Positions 1-6,679 of a stretch of DNA of 20,810 bases are shown piece after piece. The stretch covers positions 4,647,411 through 4,668,220 of the forward strand of contig BFEA01000003.1 in the NCBI GenBank assembly GCA_003427395.1, read 5' to 3'. Made by a program: the position numbers and the translations under genes. The stretch comes from Chara braunii (Eukaryota; Streptophyta; Charophyceae; Charales; Characeae). Under the pieces are notes generated by a model. That model did not search any database and was not told where the DNA came from. It worked only from the letters and a program-made list of their open reading frames with translations. How positions within the stretch are numbered: the first letter of the stretch is position 1; every line of letters begins with the position of its first letter.

Positions 1-6
1 TTTTTT

Positions 7-37
<31 letters not shown>
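1..37. repeat. poly(T) followed by (TG)n microsatellite
   Basis: Positions 1-11 are a T run and 11-37 alternate TG without interruption. It is a simple repeat cut by the window edge, so its full length is unknown. Positions 38-285 after it are T-rich unique-looking sequence in which I see no gene. Confidence 0.95.
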
Positions 38-285
38 ATTTCCCGTTGTGTGAACACTGAACTCCCTTGCCTCGTTTTCTTTTGTTTCTTCCTTTTGTGA
101 ATTCCCTTGACCGTCTTGACATACTGATATTCGTGTGCAGGTCCTTCGTTCTTTTCGTTTCTTTGATTTTCTTTTTCTTTTCTTTTTGGGTTACTTCTTG
201 GTTTTGTGAAATGATGACTCGTGTGTAAGTGGTGTCTCACATCTCTCCCGTATCTGAGAGGCGGGCCTCCACAAGAACCTGTTTC

Positions 286-512
286 GATCAGCTGGCCGCC
301 TCGGGGCCTATCTGACCCAAAAGGGGAAAAAGAAAAAAAAACGTATGCTACACAATCGACCTGGAATTAGAGCGCAGGGTCCGTAGACAACATGCTACGC
401 TGAGGATCAGCTGGGAATTTGGGATGGCGAGCAGACGTAGACGTACATACTAACAGAGTACTCAAGCAATTTGCTCCTCAATTATTAACCTCCAGATGTT
501 TTATAGGAGGGA
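286..512 (+). repeat. dispersed repeat R1, copy 1 (unoccupied copy)
   Basis: This stretch is repeated, diverged, at 546-1006. Shared landmarks in order are GGCCGCC, GGGCCTATCTGACCCAAAA, ATGCTACACAAT, ATTAGAGCGCA, GGTCCGTAGACA, CATGCTACGC, GAGCAGACGTA and GCTCCTCAATTA. Copy 1 reads straight through ATTAGAG at 366-372, so it is an empty-site reference for the insertion in copy 2. It ends beside a 19-base A run (about 512-530). No coding potential is seen. Confidence 0.85.
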
Positions 513-627
513 AAAAAAAAAAAAAAAAAAGAGGAGTGGGATCGGGTTAGTTGGCCGCCGGGCCTATCTGACCCAAAAGCCAAAAACAAAAAGGGCAAAA
601 ATCGGATGCTACACAATTGAATTAGAG

Positions 628-842
628 TTATTAAGAGTTATTAGATTAAAATAATAATAATAAGAAGAAGAAGAAGAAGAATAAGAATTGAAAAAAAAAA
701 AAAAAGTTACTACCTTCTTCCCCCGAATACAACGTACGGTCATTATAGCTGTATTTGACGCATCTTTCAGTCTAGATACAGCTATAACGACCGTACATTG
801 TATTCGGGGGAAGAAGGTAGATTTATTAGAGTTATCAGAGTT
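628..842. mobile_element. composite insertion with 7-bp target duplication, carrying foldback A1
   Basis: The segment is flanked by ATTAGAG at 621-627 and 843-849, while the empty R1 copy has ATTAGAG once (366-372). Inside are variants of TTATTAGAG at both edges, an (AAG)n stretch (661-682), a 15-base A run (691-705) and the foldback hairpin at 710-820. The edge repeats could be an expanded target duplication or part of the element. No ORF encodes a transposase, so it is non-autonomous. Confidence 0.65.
710..820. mobile_element. foldback/hairpin element A1 (MITE-like)
   Basis: Arms 710-756 and 774-820 are 47 bp each and complementary at 44 positions. The 17-base loop contains the motif ATCTTTCAGTCTA. 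The same loop motif and related arms recur at 3920-4034 and, inverted and degraded, at 3690-3782. There is no coding capacity. Such a long hairpin is typical of foldback MITEs, and a transcript would be a plausible small-RNA precursor (inference). Two ORF-like readings over this segment are only the hairpin read in both directions. Confidence 0.85.
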
Positions 843-1029
843 ATTAGAGCGCAAGGTCCGTAGACACCATGCTACGCGGAGGATCAGGATCGGAATGATC
901 GAGAGCAGACGTAAGACGTACAGAGTGGTTGGCACTCTTTTTAAGGCTCAAACAATTGGCTCCTCAATTAATTAAAAAAAAGAAACTCCGGTTGTCTTCT
1001 AGGAGAAAACGAAAATGGCTTTCATTGGT

Positions 1030-1195
1030 AATCAGAGTTTAAATTTCTTCCAAAAAAAGAAAAAAAGAAAAGAAAAGAAAGCGAAAGGAGCCCGATGGGG
1101 ATCAGTTTCAGAAATCGAAGTTTAAATTTCTTAAAAAAAAAAAAAAAAAAAAAAAGAAGCGAAAGGAGCCCGATGGGGATCAGTTTCAGAAAAGA
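1030..1195 (+). repeat. tandem purine-rich repeat, about 85-bp unit, two copies
   Basis: The order GTTTAAATTTCTT, A-rich run, GCGAAAGGAGCCCGATGGGG, ATCAGTTTCAGAAA occurs twice in succession, starting near 1037 and near 1120. The copies differ mainly in the length of the A-rich run (interrupted in copy 1, an unbroken run of about 22 in copy 2). Conceptual proteins here are lysine or phenylalanine low complexity and are not credible genes. Confidence 0.8.
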
Positions 1196-1210
1196 AAGAA
1201 AAAGGATAGA

Positions 1211-1307
1211 GAAGGAAAAGAAAAATAAAAGAAAGAAAAAAAAGGATCGGGAAGGGTACTTGAGGAAAAGAAAAATAAAAGAAAGAAAAAAAAGGATCGG
1301 GAAGGTC
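1211..1307 (+). repeat. 50-bp tandem duplication in a polypurine tract
   Basis: Positions 1212-1255 recur essentially unchanged at 1262-1305, a period of exactly 50 bases. The unit is a purine-rich AAAG/AAAT stretch ending in GGATCGGGAAGG. The near identity suggests a recent slippage or unequal-exchange event. Confidence 0.9.
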
Positions 1308-1320
1308 AGGGTCGGGACCT

Positions 1321-1419
1321 GGGGCTAGGTCCCACTTACACGAATTAAGAGATAATGACCGTAGATAGCCTGGATCAACGGCCGAAATCTCCCAATCCGT
1401 GCAAGTGGGACCTTGCCCC
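1321..1419 (+). mobile_element. MITE family B, copy B1 (99 bp)
   Basis: The terminal inverted repeats start GGGGCTAGGTCCCACTT and end with the matching AAGTGGGACCTTGCCCC. The interior carries GACCGTAGATAGCC and GATCAACGGCCGA, which recur in copies at 3448, 3788 (inverted) and 6680. If the outer two G and C pairs are counted as flank, CCTGG stands directly on both sides as a possible 5-bp target duplication. It is non-coding and non-autonomous. Confidence 0.85.
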
Positions 1420-1739
1420 TGGAATGGTTTCAGGAAAAAGATGCAGGTAATGAAGATGCGAGAATTGGACAGAGGGGAGGTGGTGGTCCTTCCCTTTCCT
1501 TTCTTTTGAATCAAACACCTTTTTCTTTTTTTTGACTTTTTTTATTAAATGGCCCACAGTGCCCAAGAGTGCAGATGACAAAAATGGAAAAAGAAAAAAA
1601 AGAAGGAAAAAAAAAGACAAGAATGGAGACCCCGGTTTGCTTATGAAAAAAGCACAAAAGAAAAAGTCTGCATCGGGATCGGTTTCAGAAAAAGGAAGAA
1701 AAAAGAAAAGGATCGGGATGAGGATCAGGAAAAGGTGCA
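1420..1739. other. purine-rich spacer, no gene
   Basis: A/G-rich sequence with many AAAG and GGATCGGGAT motifs. A segment at about 1428-1457 (CAGGAAAAAGATGCAGGTAA, then TGAAGATG) matches the joined flanks of element C1 and serves as its empty-site paralogue. Apparent ORFs are low-complexity and I do not support them. Confidence 0.6.
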
Positions 1740-1908
1740 GGGGCGTGGTCCCGCTAGCAAAGAGGTTCGGATCGAATGCCTGAATCTGGACGAGTTTATG
1801 GAGATGTGCACGAAATCGAGATTGAACAGCTTTTCTGCATTTCTGCTTAAAACACGTTCAGATTCAGGAGCTCGATAATATCCTTTTTGCTAGTTGGGAC
1901 CTCGGCCC
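1740..1908 (+). mobile_element. MITE family C, copy C1 (169 bp)
   Basis: The ends read GGGGCGTGGTCCCGCTAGC and the inverted GCTAGTTGGGACCTCGGCCC. Subterminal CCTGAATCTGGACG and its inverted partner TTCAGATTCAGG extend the arms to about 60 bp. Related copies lie at 2207-2374 and 2731-2898. Flanks joined across the element (AGGAAAAGGTGCAG plus AGGTAATGAAAATG) match the uninterrupted stretch at about 1430-1457, which defines the insertion and suggests a 3-5 bp duplication (CAG or CAGG). Confidence 0.85.
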
Positions 1909-1921
1909 AGGTAATGAAAAT

Positions 1922-2000
1922 GTATCCTGATCTTTTGTTTGTATAAATAATAAAGACAAGTTTGTTTTCAAAAAAAAAAAAAAAAGTATCCCGATCTTTT
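1922..2000 (+). mobile_element. poly(A) micro-retroposon flanked by 15-bp direct repeats
   Basis: GTATCCTGATCTTTT (1922-1936) and GTATCCCGATCTTTT (1986-2000) differ at one base. Between them are 33 bases containing AATAAA (1949-1954), 15 further bases, then 16 uninterrupted A (1970-1985) ending exactly at the second repeat. Polyadenylation signal, A tail at the 3' edge and target-site duplication are the hallmarks of target-primed retroposition. The insert looks like the extreme 3' end of an mRNA or SINE transcript. The source gene is not visible here. Confidence 0.7.
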
Positions 2001-2048
2001 ATGATCACGTTTTTTTTTTTTGTTTTTGTTTGTGGACCCTTTCTCGAT

Positions 2049-2105
2049 TTATGCGTGTCTGTTTTCACGAAAAAAAAATAAAAAAATAAAAAAATTATGC
2101 GTGTC
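2049..2105 (+). mobile_element. poly(A) micro-retroposon flanked by 11-bp direct repeats
   Basis: TTATGCGTGTC occurs at 2049-2059 and 2095-2105 without mismatch. The 35-base insert is TGTTTTCACG followed by an A tract with two T interruptions that runs up to the second repeat. The structure is the same as at 1922-2000, and both inserts have TGTTTTC near the start of the A tract. Chance repeats beside an A run are possible but less likely for an exact 11-mer at the tail edge. Confidence 0.6.
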
Positions 2106-2206
2106 ATTCTTGCGCAGGGGCCATGCTGCTCATCTTCTCTTTCTCTGTATCGTTCCAATTTTAACGGATATGTCCCGATAGACTATGTTCACCCTTTTTG
2201 TCGTCT

Positions 2207-2374
2207 GGGGCGAGGTCCCACTAGCGAAGTGGATTGGATTGAACGCCTGAATCTGGACGCGTTTGAGGAAACTTGCACAAACGCGAGATTGAACTGCTTT
2301 TCTGCATTTGTCGTTGAAACGCATCCAGATTCAGGTGTTCCATCCGATCCCCTTTGCTCGTGGGACCTCGCCCC
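2207..2374 (+). mobile_element. MITE family C, copy C2 (168 bp, near-perfect hairpin)
   Basis: This is the best-preserved family C copy. The ends are GGGGCGAGGTCCCACTAGC and the inverse with only scattered mismatches. Arms of about 58 bp pair to GGACGCGTTT and its partner AAACGCATCC, and the loop region contains AGATTGAACTGC. Flanks give only weak duplication (TCTGG against CCTGT). ORF-like readings across it on both strands are the palindrome and not genes. Confidence 0.88.
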
Positions 2375-2408
2375 TGTTGTTAGGAAAACTGCCACTTTGA
2401 GTTGCAAC

Positions 2409-2430
2409 TTTTTTTTTTTTTTTTTTTTTT
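2409..2430. repeat. poly(T) tract
   Basis: About 22 uninterrupted T. TTGCAA lies just left and also forms the right edge, which may be a minimal target duplication of a minus-strand poly(A) insertion, but 6 bases is too short to assert this. Downstream 2431-2598 is unassigned with no gene. Confidence 0.8.
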
Positions 2431-2598
2431 GCAATGTGCGCAGTGATTGAGAGATTATAGTTTTGGAGTTTTTAACTTTTCGTAGTTTTATTAAAATGGA
2501 ATTTTAGTGGGAGGCGGGCATTGTGCTGCACGAAAATTGCTGTACGTCTTGGGATGGTTATGAACGGGAGTGTATCGTACATGGCACATAATATTTGT

Positions 2599-2727
2599 TA
2601 GCAATCGCCTCTAGCCTACTTCCACAAGTGAAAAAAAAGAAAGAAAGAAAGAAAAAAAAGAGACTACAACTTTTGGAGATAACGAATCCTCTTCTGTGTT
2701 AGCTACCGGTAGCAATCGCCTCTAGCC
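2599..2727 (+). repeat. perfect 18-bp direct repeats around an A-rich segment
   Basis: TAGCAATCGCCTCTAGCC is present at 2599-2616 and 2710-2727. The 93 bases between include an AAAG-rich tract (2631-2660). It may be a segmental duplication or an insertion with target duplication. The A-rich tract is not at the edge, so the simple retroposon reading does not fit. MITE C3 starts three bases after the second repeat. Confidence 0.75.
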
Positions 2728-2730
2728 AAT

Positions 2731-2898
2731 GGGCGTGTTCCCACTAGCAAAGAGGATCGGATCGAGTGCCTGAATCTGGATGAGTTTATGGAGACATGCA
2801 GGAAATCGAGATTGAACTGCTTGTCTGCATCGCTGCATAAAACACATCCAGATTCAGGAGCTCGATCCTATCCTTTTTGCTAGCGGGACCTCGGCCTC
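2731..2898 (+). mobile_element. MITE family C, copy C3 (168 bp)
   Basis: It is collinear with C1 and C2: GGGCGTGTTCCCACTAGCAA at the left, CCTGAATCTGGATGAGTTT internally, GAGATTGAACTGCTT centrally, and AGATTCAGGAGCTCGAT, GCTAGCGGGACCTCGGCC at the right. It is closest to C1. The left outer G is replaced and no convincing target duplication is seen. Non-coding. Confidence 0.85.
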
Positions 2899-3112
2899 GG
2901 AGGGTCATTTCGAGAGGCGCGGAAGTCGAGCCCTCGCCTTGGAGGGTAAAGGGCCTCGATGGACACCACTAGAAAATACTTCAGTTTCAAGGGCGCCCTA
3001 AACAAGAAACTGCCATTAATTTACACTTGAAACTCCATTTATGGTTCCATGTATGTACACTTGAGGAAACCCTTGAACAGCCTGCACACTTGAAACCTAA
3101 TAAAAAGACGAC

Positions 3113-3139
3113 AATCCACAGGCTGTACCAATCCTGGAC

Positions 3140-3179
<40 letters not shown>

Positions 3180-3216
3180 AAGAAACCGAAATCCAGAGGC
3201 TGGACCAATCCTGGAC
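3113..3216 (+). repeat. 37-base poly(A) between 28-bp direct repeats
   Basis: Positions 3113-3140 and 3189-3216 match at 26 of 28 bases; both end in CCAATCCTGGACC. Between them are 37 A and GAAAGAAACCG. A large target duplication around a poly(A) insertion is possible, but the A run abuts the first rather than the second repeat. A tandem duplication with an expanded A run fits equally well. The surrounding 2899-3447 holds no supportable gene. Confidence 0.7.
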
Positions 3217-3447
3217 CAGCACCGCCTGCTGGAAAAAAACAAGAAAAAAAAAAAAAAAAGCCCCGCTTGGAGTGATGGCGGCATCGGCTGGCACTTGATC
3301 CTTGAGTTCTAGTGCCTTGCGGTTTTGCCCCAGCGGCACTTGAGTTTCAAGTATGCACACACTTGAGAGCAGGAAAGTGAAAACGTTTTACTGCGGGGTC
3401 ACTAGGGAGGGGGGTGGAACTAAGAATTTATGGCTGTTCCCCGGCCC

Positions 3448-3546
3448 GGGGCCAAGTCCTACTTACCCCAATTCTCAATTTCTGACCGTAGATTACGATG
3501 ATCAGCGGCCAGCAATGAAGAATCAGGGTAAGTGGGACTTGGCCCC
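3448..3546 (+). mobile_element. MITE family B, copy B2 (99 bp)
   Basis: The ends are GGGGCCAAGTCCTACTTACC and the inverse GGTAAGTGGGACTTGGCCCC. The interior keeps CTGACCGTAGAT and GATCAGCGGCC in the same order as B1 and B4. The terminal stem carries changes mirrored in both arms relative to B1 (AGGTCC becomes AAGTCC/GGACTT), so pairing is maintained. Confidence 0.85.
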
Positions 3547-3569
3547 AGATGCGGAGAAGGCAGCTTTAC

Positions 3570-3628
3570 AAATAATAATAATAATTATAATTATAATAAT
3601 TATAATTATAATAATAATAATAAATAAA
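3570..3628. repeat. (TAA/TTA)n microsatellite
   Basis: Imperfect AAT and ATT triplets with mixed ATTATAATTATAAT units over about 59 bases. It is self-complementary and explains an apparent polyisoleucine reading frame, which is not a gene. Confidence 0.95.
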
Positions 3629-3689
3629 ATGCCGTCAACCCTTGACTCCAAGAGGTGTCGAACGAGGCCCAAAGCCCTTTTGGTACACG

Positions 3690-3782
3690 TACCTTCGTAC
3701 GGTCATGATAACTGTATGTAGACTGAAAGATACCCCCAATACAGCTATAGTTACCGTACGTTGTATTCCGGGGCACATGGTA
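3690..3782. mobile_element. foldback element A2, degraded, opposite orientation
   Basis: The right half (ACCGTACGTTGTATTCCGGGG near 3751-3773) matches family A arms. The loop TAGACTGAAAGAT is the reverse complement of the A1/A3 loop motif. The left half keeps CGTACGGTCATGATAACTGTA but lacks the CCCCGAATAC segment. Pairing is partial, so this is a decayed relative of A1 and A3. Confidence 0.65.
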
Positions 3783-3787
3783 GTACG

Positions 3788-3893
3788 GGGGCAAGGTCCC
3801 ACTTGCACGGATTACGAGATTTCGGCCGTCGGCCGTTGATCTTTGCTATCTACGGTCAGTATCTCTTCATTCCTGCAAGTGGGACCTAGCCCC
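3788..3893 (-). mobile_element. MITE family B, copy B3 (106 bp), inverted
   Basis: Termini are GGGGCAAGGTCCCACTTGCA and the inverse TGCAAGTGGGACCTAGCCCC. Internal GGCCGTTGATC and GCTATCTACGGTCAGTATCTC are the reverse complement of the B1/B4 interior. CGGCCGTCGGCCG shows a small internal duplication that explains the extra 6-7 bp. It lies only five bases from A2 and 26 bases from A3. Confidence 0.85.
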
Positions 3894-3919
3894 AGGCAGG
3901 AGTAACACCCCCTTAAGTC

Positions 3920-4034
3920 CTACAGTCTTCCCCCGAATACAACGCACGGTCATTATAGCTGAATTTGGGGAATCTTTCAGTCTATCTAAATTCAGCTATA
4001 ATGACCGTACGTTCTATTGGGGGCAAGACTGTAG
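3920..4034. mobile_element. foldback/hairpin element A3 (115 bp)
   Basis: Arms 3920-3966 and 3988-4034 are 47 bp with 43 complementary positions. The loop contains ATCTTTCAGTCTA as in A1. Where A3 differs from A1 (CTACAG for CTACCT at the tip, GAATTT for GTATTT near the loop), both arms differ together. A weak TAAGT lies outside each end. Non-coding. Confidence 0.85.
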
Positions 4035-4794
4035 CTAAGTTTCAGAAAGAGAGACGAGCTAGACAAAAAAAGAAATTTAAATGGATCGGGATCGGGAACA
4101 GTTTTAGGAACAAAAAAAAAAGAAAAACCGAGGACAGAGGAGGCGGTGTTCCCAGCAGCGTTGTGCACTTCGATGTTGCGGGAAAGAAGGGGAGGGGGGG
4201 AGGGGGGGAGGGGGAGAGGGGGCAAGTAAAGAAGTTGTCAGGGAAATGACAGAGAGTCGACCGGTCCTCTGCCTTTTCTTTTGCGTGTTCGATTTTCTGA
4301 CCTGTTTTTTTGGCCCCTTAGGCCCTCCGCCCCCTTTTCGGGGTACGGATGCAGCCCCTAAATTTATTTTTGACATGTTGCTCGATAGCCGCAGATGCCC
4401 GCCACGCCATTCAGCAGCCATCAGGCAGGCAAGGCCTTCCGTCCGACCACGTGGCTGACCTACGTGGCACCTAGTGCAACGTGTGACGCAACGCATTGGT
4501 GACGCGCTAGCGCAGCGAATAAAACTTTTTTTTTTTTTCTCTCTTTTTTTTCTTTTTTGAACTCTCGTGAACCAACCTGGGCGAGATTCGCCGCGAGAAT
4601 TGAAGAACACCAACTTGAAGCCCGTCCGATTGAATTTTGAAAAGAATTTGAGTTGGGAAAAAAAAAAAAAAAAAAAAAGAATGGTAGGCACGTGAAGTGT
4701 TGATAACTTGATAAGCAGACCTGAGCTCGAATCTTGATAGCTCAAGGCTGTCGCACGCTTGAACAAGAAAAGGGGTAACTTGAGTACAGTCACA
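4035..4794. other. unassigned region with purine and G-rich tracts; no gene
   Basis: It contains a G-rich tract at 4189-4222 (repeated GGGGG runs on the + strand), T-rich runs at 4527-4557 and a poly(A) at 4659-4678. A minus-strand reading frame of 229 codons spans 4104-4793, but it runs through poly-F, poly-K and poly-P low complexity and shows no domain, so I do not accept it. Two ACGTGGC motifs lie at 4447-4468. Confidence 0.6.
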
Positions 4795-4943
4795 AAAAAC
4801 GAGTTATAAAAAGCTGGGTGGTATACATTGGCCGAACTGCAATTCCAAACTGTACCTTGGGGCCATAGTGCAATTATAACTCGGTTCTTTTTTCTTTTTT
4901 TTTTTCTTGGGTGGTGGTGGGGGGGGGAAGATAACTCGTTTTC
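4795..4943. mobile_element. small inverted-repeat element, about 150 bp
   Basis: AAAACGAGTTAT (ending at 4808) and ATAACTCGTTTT (4932-4943) are perfect inverted 12-mers. A further inner partner TTATAACTCGGTT lies at 4874-4886. Between them are GAACTGCAATT and ATAGTGCAATT. No target duplication was found and no ORF fits, so a non-autonomous element is the best guess. Confidence 0.45.
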
Positions 4944-5003
4944 GTGAATCCCGCGTAGTTACCCGGAAAAAGAAAAAAGAGTGGAGGAGAAGCTGTGTGT
5001 GCG

Positions 5004-5165
5004 ACGGAATGCTACGCAGTGGAGGCGCGGCTAGCCCAACGAAGTCTCGTCGGCCAATCTGGGCGAGAACGAAAGAGTGGGTGAGTGCCTGAGTGTGACG
5101 TAGTGCGACGGAGTGGAGACGCGGGTGGCAGCCAACTCTCGAGAAACGACCTGGGCGAGAACAGA
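5004..5165 (+). repeat. diverged tandem duplication, GGCGAGA-containing
   Basis: GCGACGGAATG..GTGGAGGCGCGG..CTCTCG-like..CTGGGCGAGAAC is followed by GCGACGGAGTGGAGACGCGGG..CTCTCGAGAAACGACCTGGGCGAGAAC. A related piece, CTCTCGTGAACCAACCTGGG then CGAGA, lies at about 4562-4586. The three share CTCTCG, about 10 bases, then CTGGGCGAGA. No coding evidence. Confidence 0.65.
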
Positions 5166-5217
5166 GATGTACCGAGTTCCGACACCTAATCAGGAAAGCA
5201 TAGAATCAAATATATAT

Positions 5218-5219
<2 letters not shown>

Positions 5220-5307
<88 letters not shown>
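5220..5307 (+). repeat. compound (GT)n(GA)n microsatellite
   Basis: A pure GT run (5220-5266) passes directly into a pure GA run (5266-5307). Such compound repeats are common in eukaryotes and polymorphic. Minus-strand reading frames here are Thr-His/Ser-Leu low complexity and not genes. Confidence 0.97.
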
Positions 5308-5312
<5 letters not shown>

Positions 5313-5940
5313 CACGTCGGATGCAAAATGTCTGAAGTAAGGTGAGAAGAACATGCAGGCAACGCACAGTGCGCACAGGTAGCTTACACAGCAAGTATGG
5401 TGGAAAGCGTCCAGTGGCACACGGAAATCTTTTTGGCTAAAGGGTGCCCATATCTGTCCCCTCTGGCGGAAAGAGCCTACCGGAAATGCAGCGCCAGGTT
5501 CACTTTCTGGTAGGGAGGGGTCCAGCGGTTGGGACCCAATCGCAGCCGCCGAACTCTTACATCCAACGGCCTGTGTTCCCGTGGGCGCTTTTTGCGAAGC
5601 GGGAAAGGTTTGGGCGCCCTTCACCAAAAAGGTTTTTTTTTTTTTTTTTTTTTTTTTCGCAAACCATGATCATAAAGATTATCACTCTGCGCACGCTACG
5701 CCATGAAATTACATTGTCCTGCTCCTCTTGCGTGATTAACAAGACCGTCACAAAGAAGTCCCGCTCTGCTTGCGTAATTCACCAACCCTCAAACGAGTTA
5801 CATACCCTATATGCCGGTCTCTTTTGATGTGGCCCTAAAACCGCCCGTCTCTGTTTTTTTTTTTTTTTTTTTAAACTACGCTATATTCATCTCTCTCAAA
5901 TCTTTCATCATCTTTCAAATTCTTCCAAATTCCTCTTCAC
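5308..5940. other. unassigned sequence with poly(T) tracts; no gene
   Basis: The stretch holds T runs at about 5632-5657 and 5855-5872 and otherwise mixed sequence. No frame has recognisable domain content or a plausible length, and I see no RNA gene. Confidence 0.5.
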
Positions 5941-6235
5941 TACCTACCTACCACTACGATGTTCTTCTCTCAAATTATTTTTCGCCTTTCACTACCTTCC
6001 TACCACTACTCCTAAGACTGGACCCCTGCAAGCATAGGGCCTAGCAAACTCGCAAACGAGGTAATTCATGTTGCCCCCCGCCCCAACAGCGGTAGTCAGA
6101 GATGGGGTGGGGCCGCCGGTGGGGGTCCGGCTAACGCAAAGACCGAGCATTTTGCCAGTAGCTGCGCCTCCCTTTCTCATCGTCCCCCACCCCTCTTCGA
6201 GTAGCAGCAGAGGCTATGGCCAACACTCTCCCACA
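5941..6235 (-). repeat. dispersed repeat D, copy D1
   Basis: Collinear with 12437-12690. Shared landmarks on the + strand are CTACCTACC, ACCCCTGCAAGCATAG, GGGTCCGGCTAAC or its variant, AGCAGCTGCGCC-like, CCCTTTC and CTCTCCCA. Read on the minus strand it starts near TGGGAGAG and ends in TAGGTAGG units, as a SINE with a short simple-repeat tail might. Minus-strand translations of the two copies share G-K-x-L-G and Y-A-C-R-G, so a fossil coding fragment is an alternative. Confidence 0.6.
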
Positions 6236-6263
6236 CACCACACATCTCTTTGGATCTAGGCAT

Positions 6264-6266
<3 letters not shown>

Positions 6267-6295
<29 letters not shown>
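6267..6295. repeat. poly(T) tract
   Basis: Nearly 30 uninterrupted T. CATCTCTTT occurs twice just upstream (6242-6250 and 6260-6268), the second running into the T tract. No clear target duplication on the far side. Confidence 0.9.
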
Positions 6296-6335
6296 GGAAG
6301 AATTGTGACATTGATATTACAAGAGGAATAGAGGC

Positions 6336-6425
6336 CGGGAAAACCTCAACAAACAACCCGGAGGAAAAACTGGGGCCATTACCCAGCTTAGGCTCATGCT
6401 GGAAACCCGGTCCAGCGTCCCTCGT
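6336..6425 (+). repeat. dispersed repeat P, copy 1 (no poly(A) insertion)
   Basis: It runs from CCGGGAAAACC through AACAACCCGG, GAAAAACTGGGGCC, TTACCCAGC and TAGGCTCATGCTG to GGTCCAGCG. The same order appears at 6776-6885. This copy passes from GGGGCCA directly to TTACCCAGC, giving an empty-site reference for the A-tract insertion at 6821-6835. No gene. Confidence 0.8.
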
Positions 6426-6566
6426 TCCTCCGACTGACAACTCTTCCAAAATAAACTTGAAGCTCTGAAATTTGAATTTAACCCCACCGCTCAGGGACTC
6501 TTGCGGACTTATCAAAATTCAACACTCGAGTCCCTAGCTACCGAAACCTATGTGTCTGTAATCAAC

Positions 6567-6671
6567 TAATCATATATTTCCAAGTGATTTTTTATTTATT
6601 TTTATTTTTTTGTAATCATATACTTTCAACAAGTTGAACATATATTTTTTGTAATCATATATTTCCAAGTG
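6567..6671 (+). repeat. tandem repeat, 40-45 bp units, AT-rich
   Basis: TAATCATATATTTCCAAGTG is at 6567-6586 and again exactly at 6652-6671. A diverged third unit (TAATCATATACTTTCAACAAG) starts at 6612. T-rich spacers separate the units. TTCAACAAGTTGAA inside the middle unit can form a short hairpin. It looks like a tandem array, although a minus-strand A-tailed insertion with a 20-bp duplication was considered. Confidence 0.8.
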
Positions 6672-6679
6672 TGAGTGTC

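Larger units (their letters stand above)
546..1006 (+). repeat. dispersed repeat R1, copy 2, split by an insertion
   Basis: It carries the same landmarks as 286-512, in the same order and orientation, but is interrupted between ATTAGAG (621-627) and ATTAGAG (843-849). The two halves together match copy 1, so the interrupting segment 628-842 arrived after the R1 duplication. No gene is apparent. Confidence 0.85.

Noticed and set aside
4104-4793. 229-codon minus-strand reading frame
   Set aside because: It spans poly-F, poly-K and poly-P tracts created by homopolymers, with no domain or codon signal. It is open by composition.
5190-5627. 145-codon minus-strand frame with Ser-Leu and Thr-His repeats
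   Set aside because: It is the translation of the (GT)n(GA)n microsatellite.
6567-6671. A-tailed minus-strand retroposon with a perfect 20-bp duplication
   Set aside because: A third diverged copy of the same unit at 6612 makes a tandem array the simpler reading.
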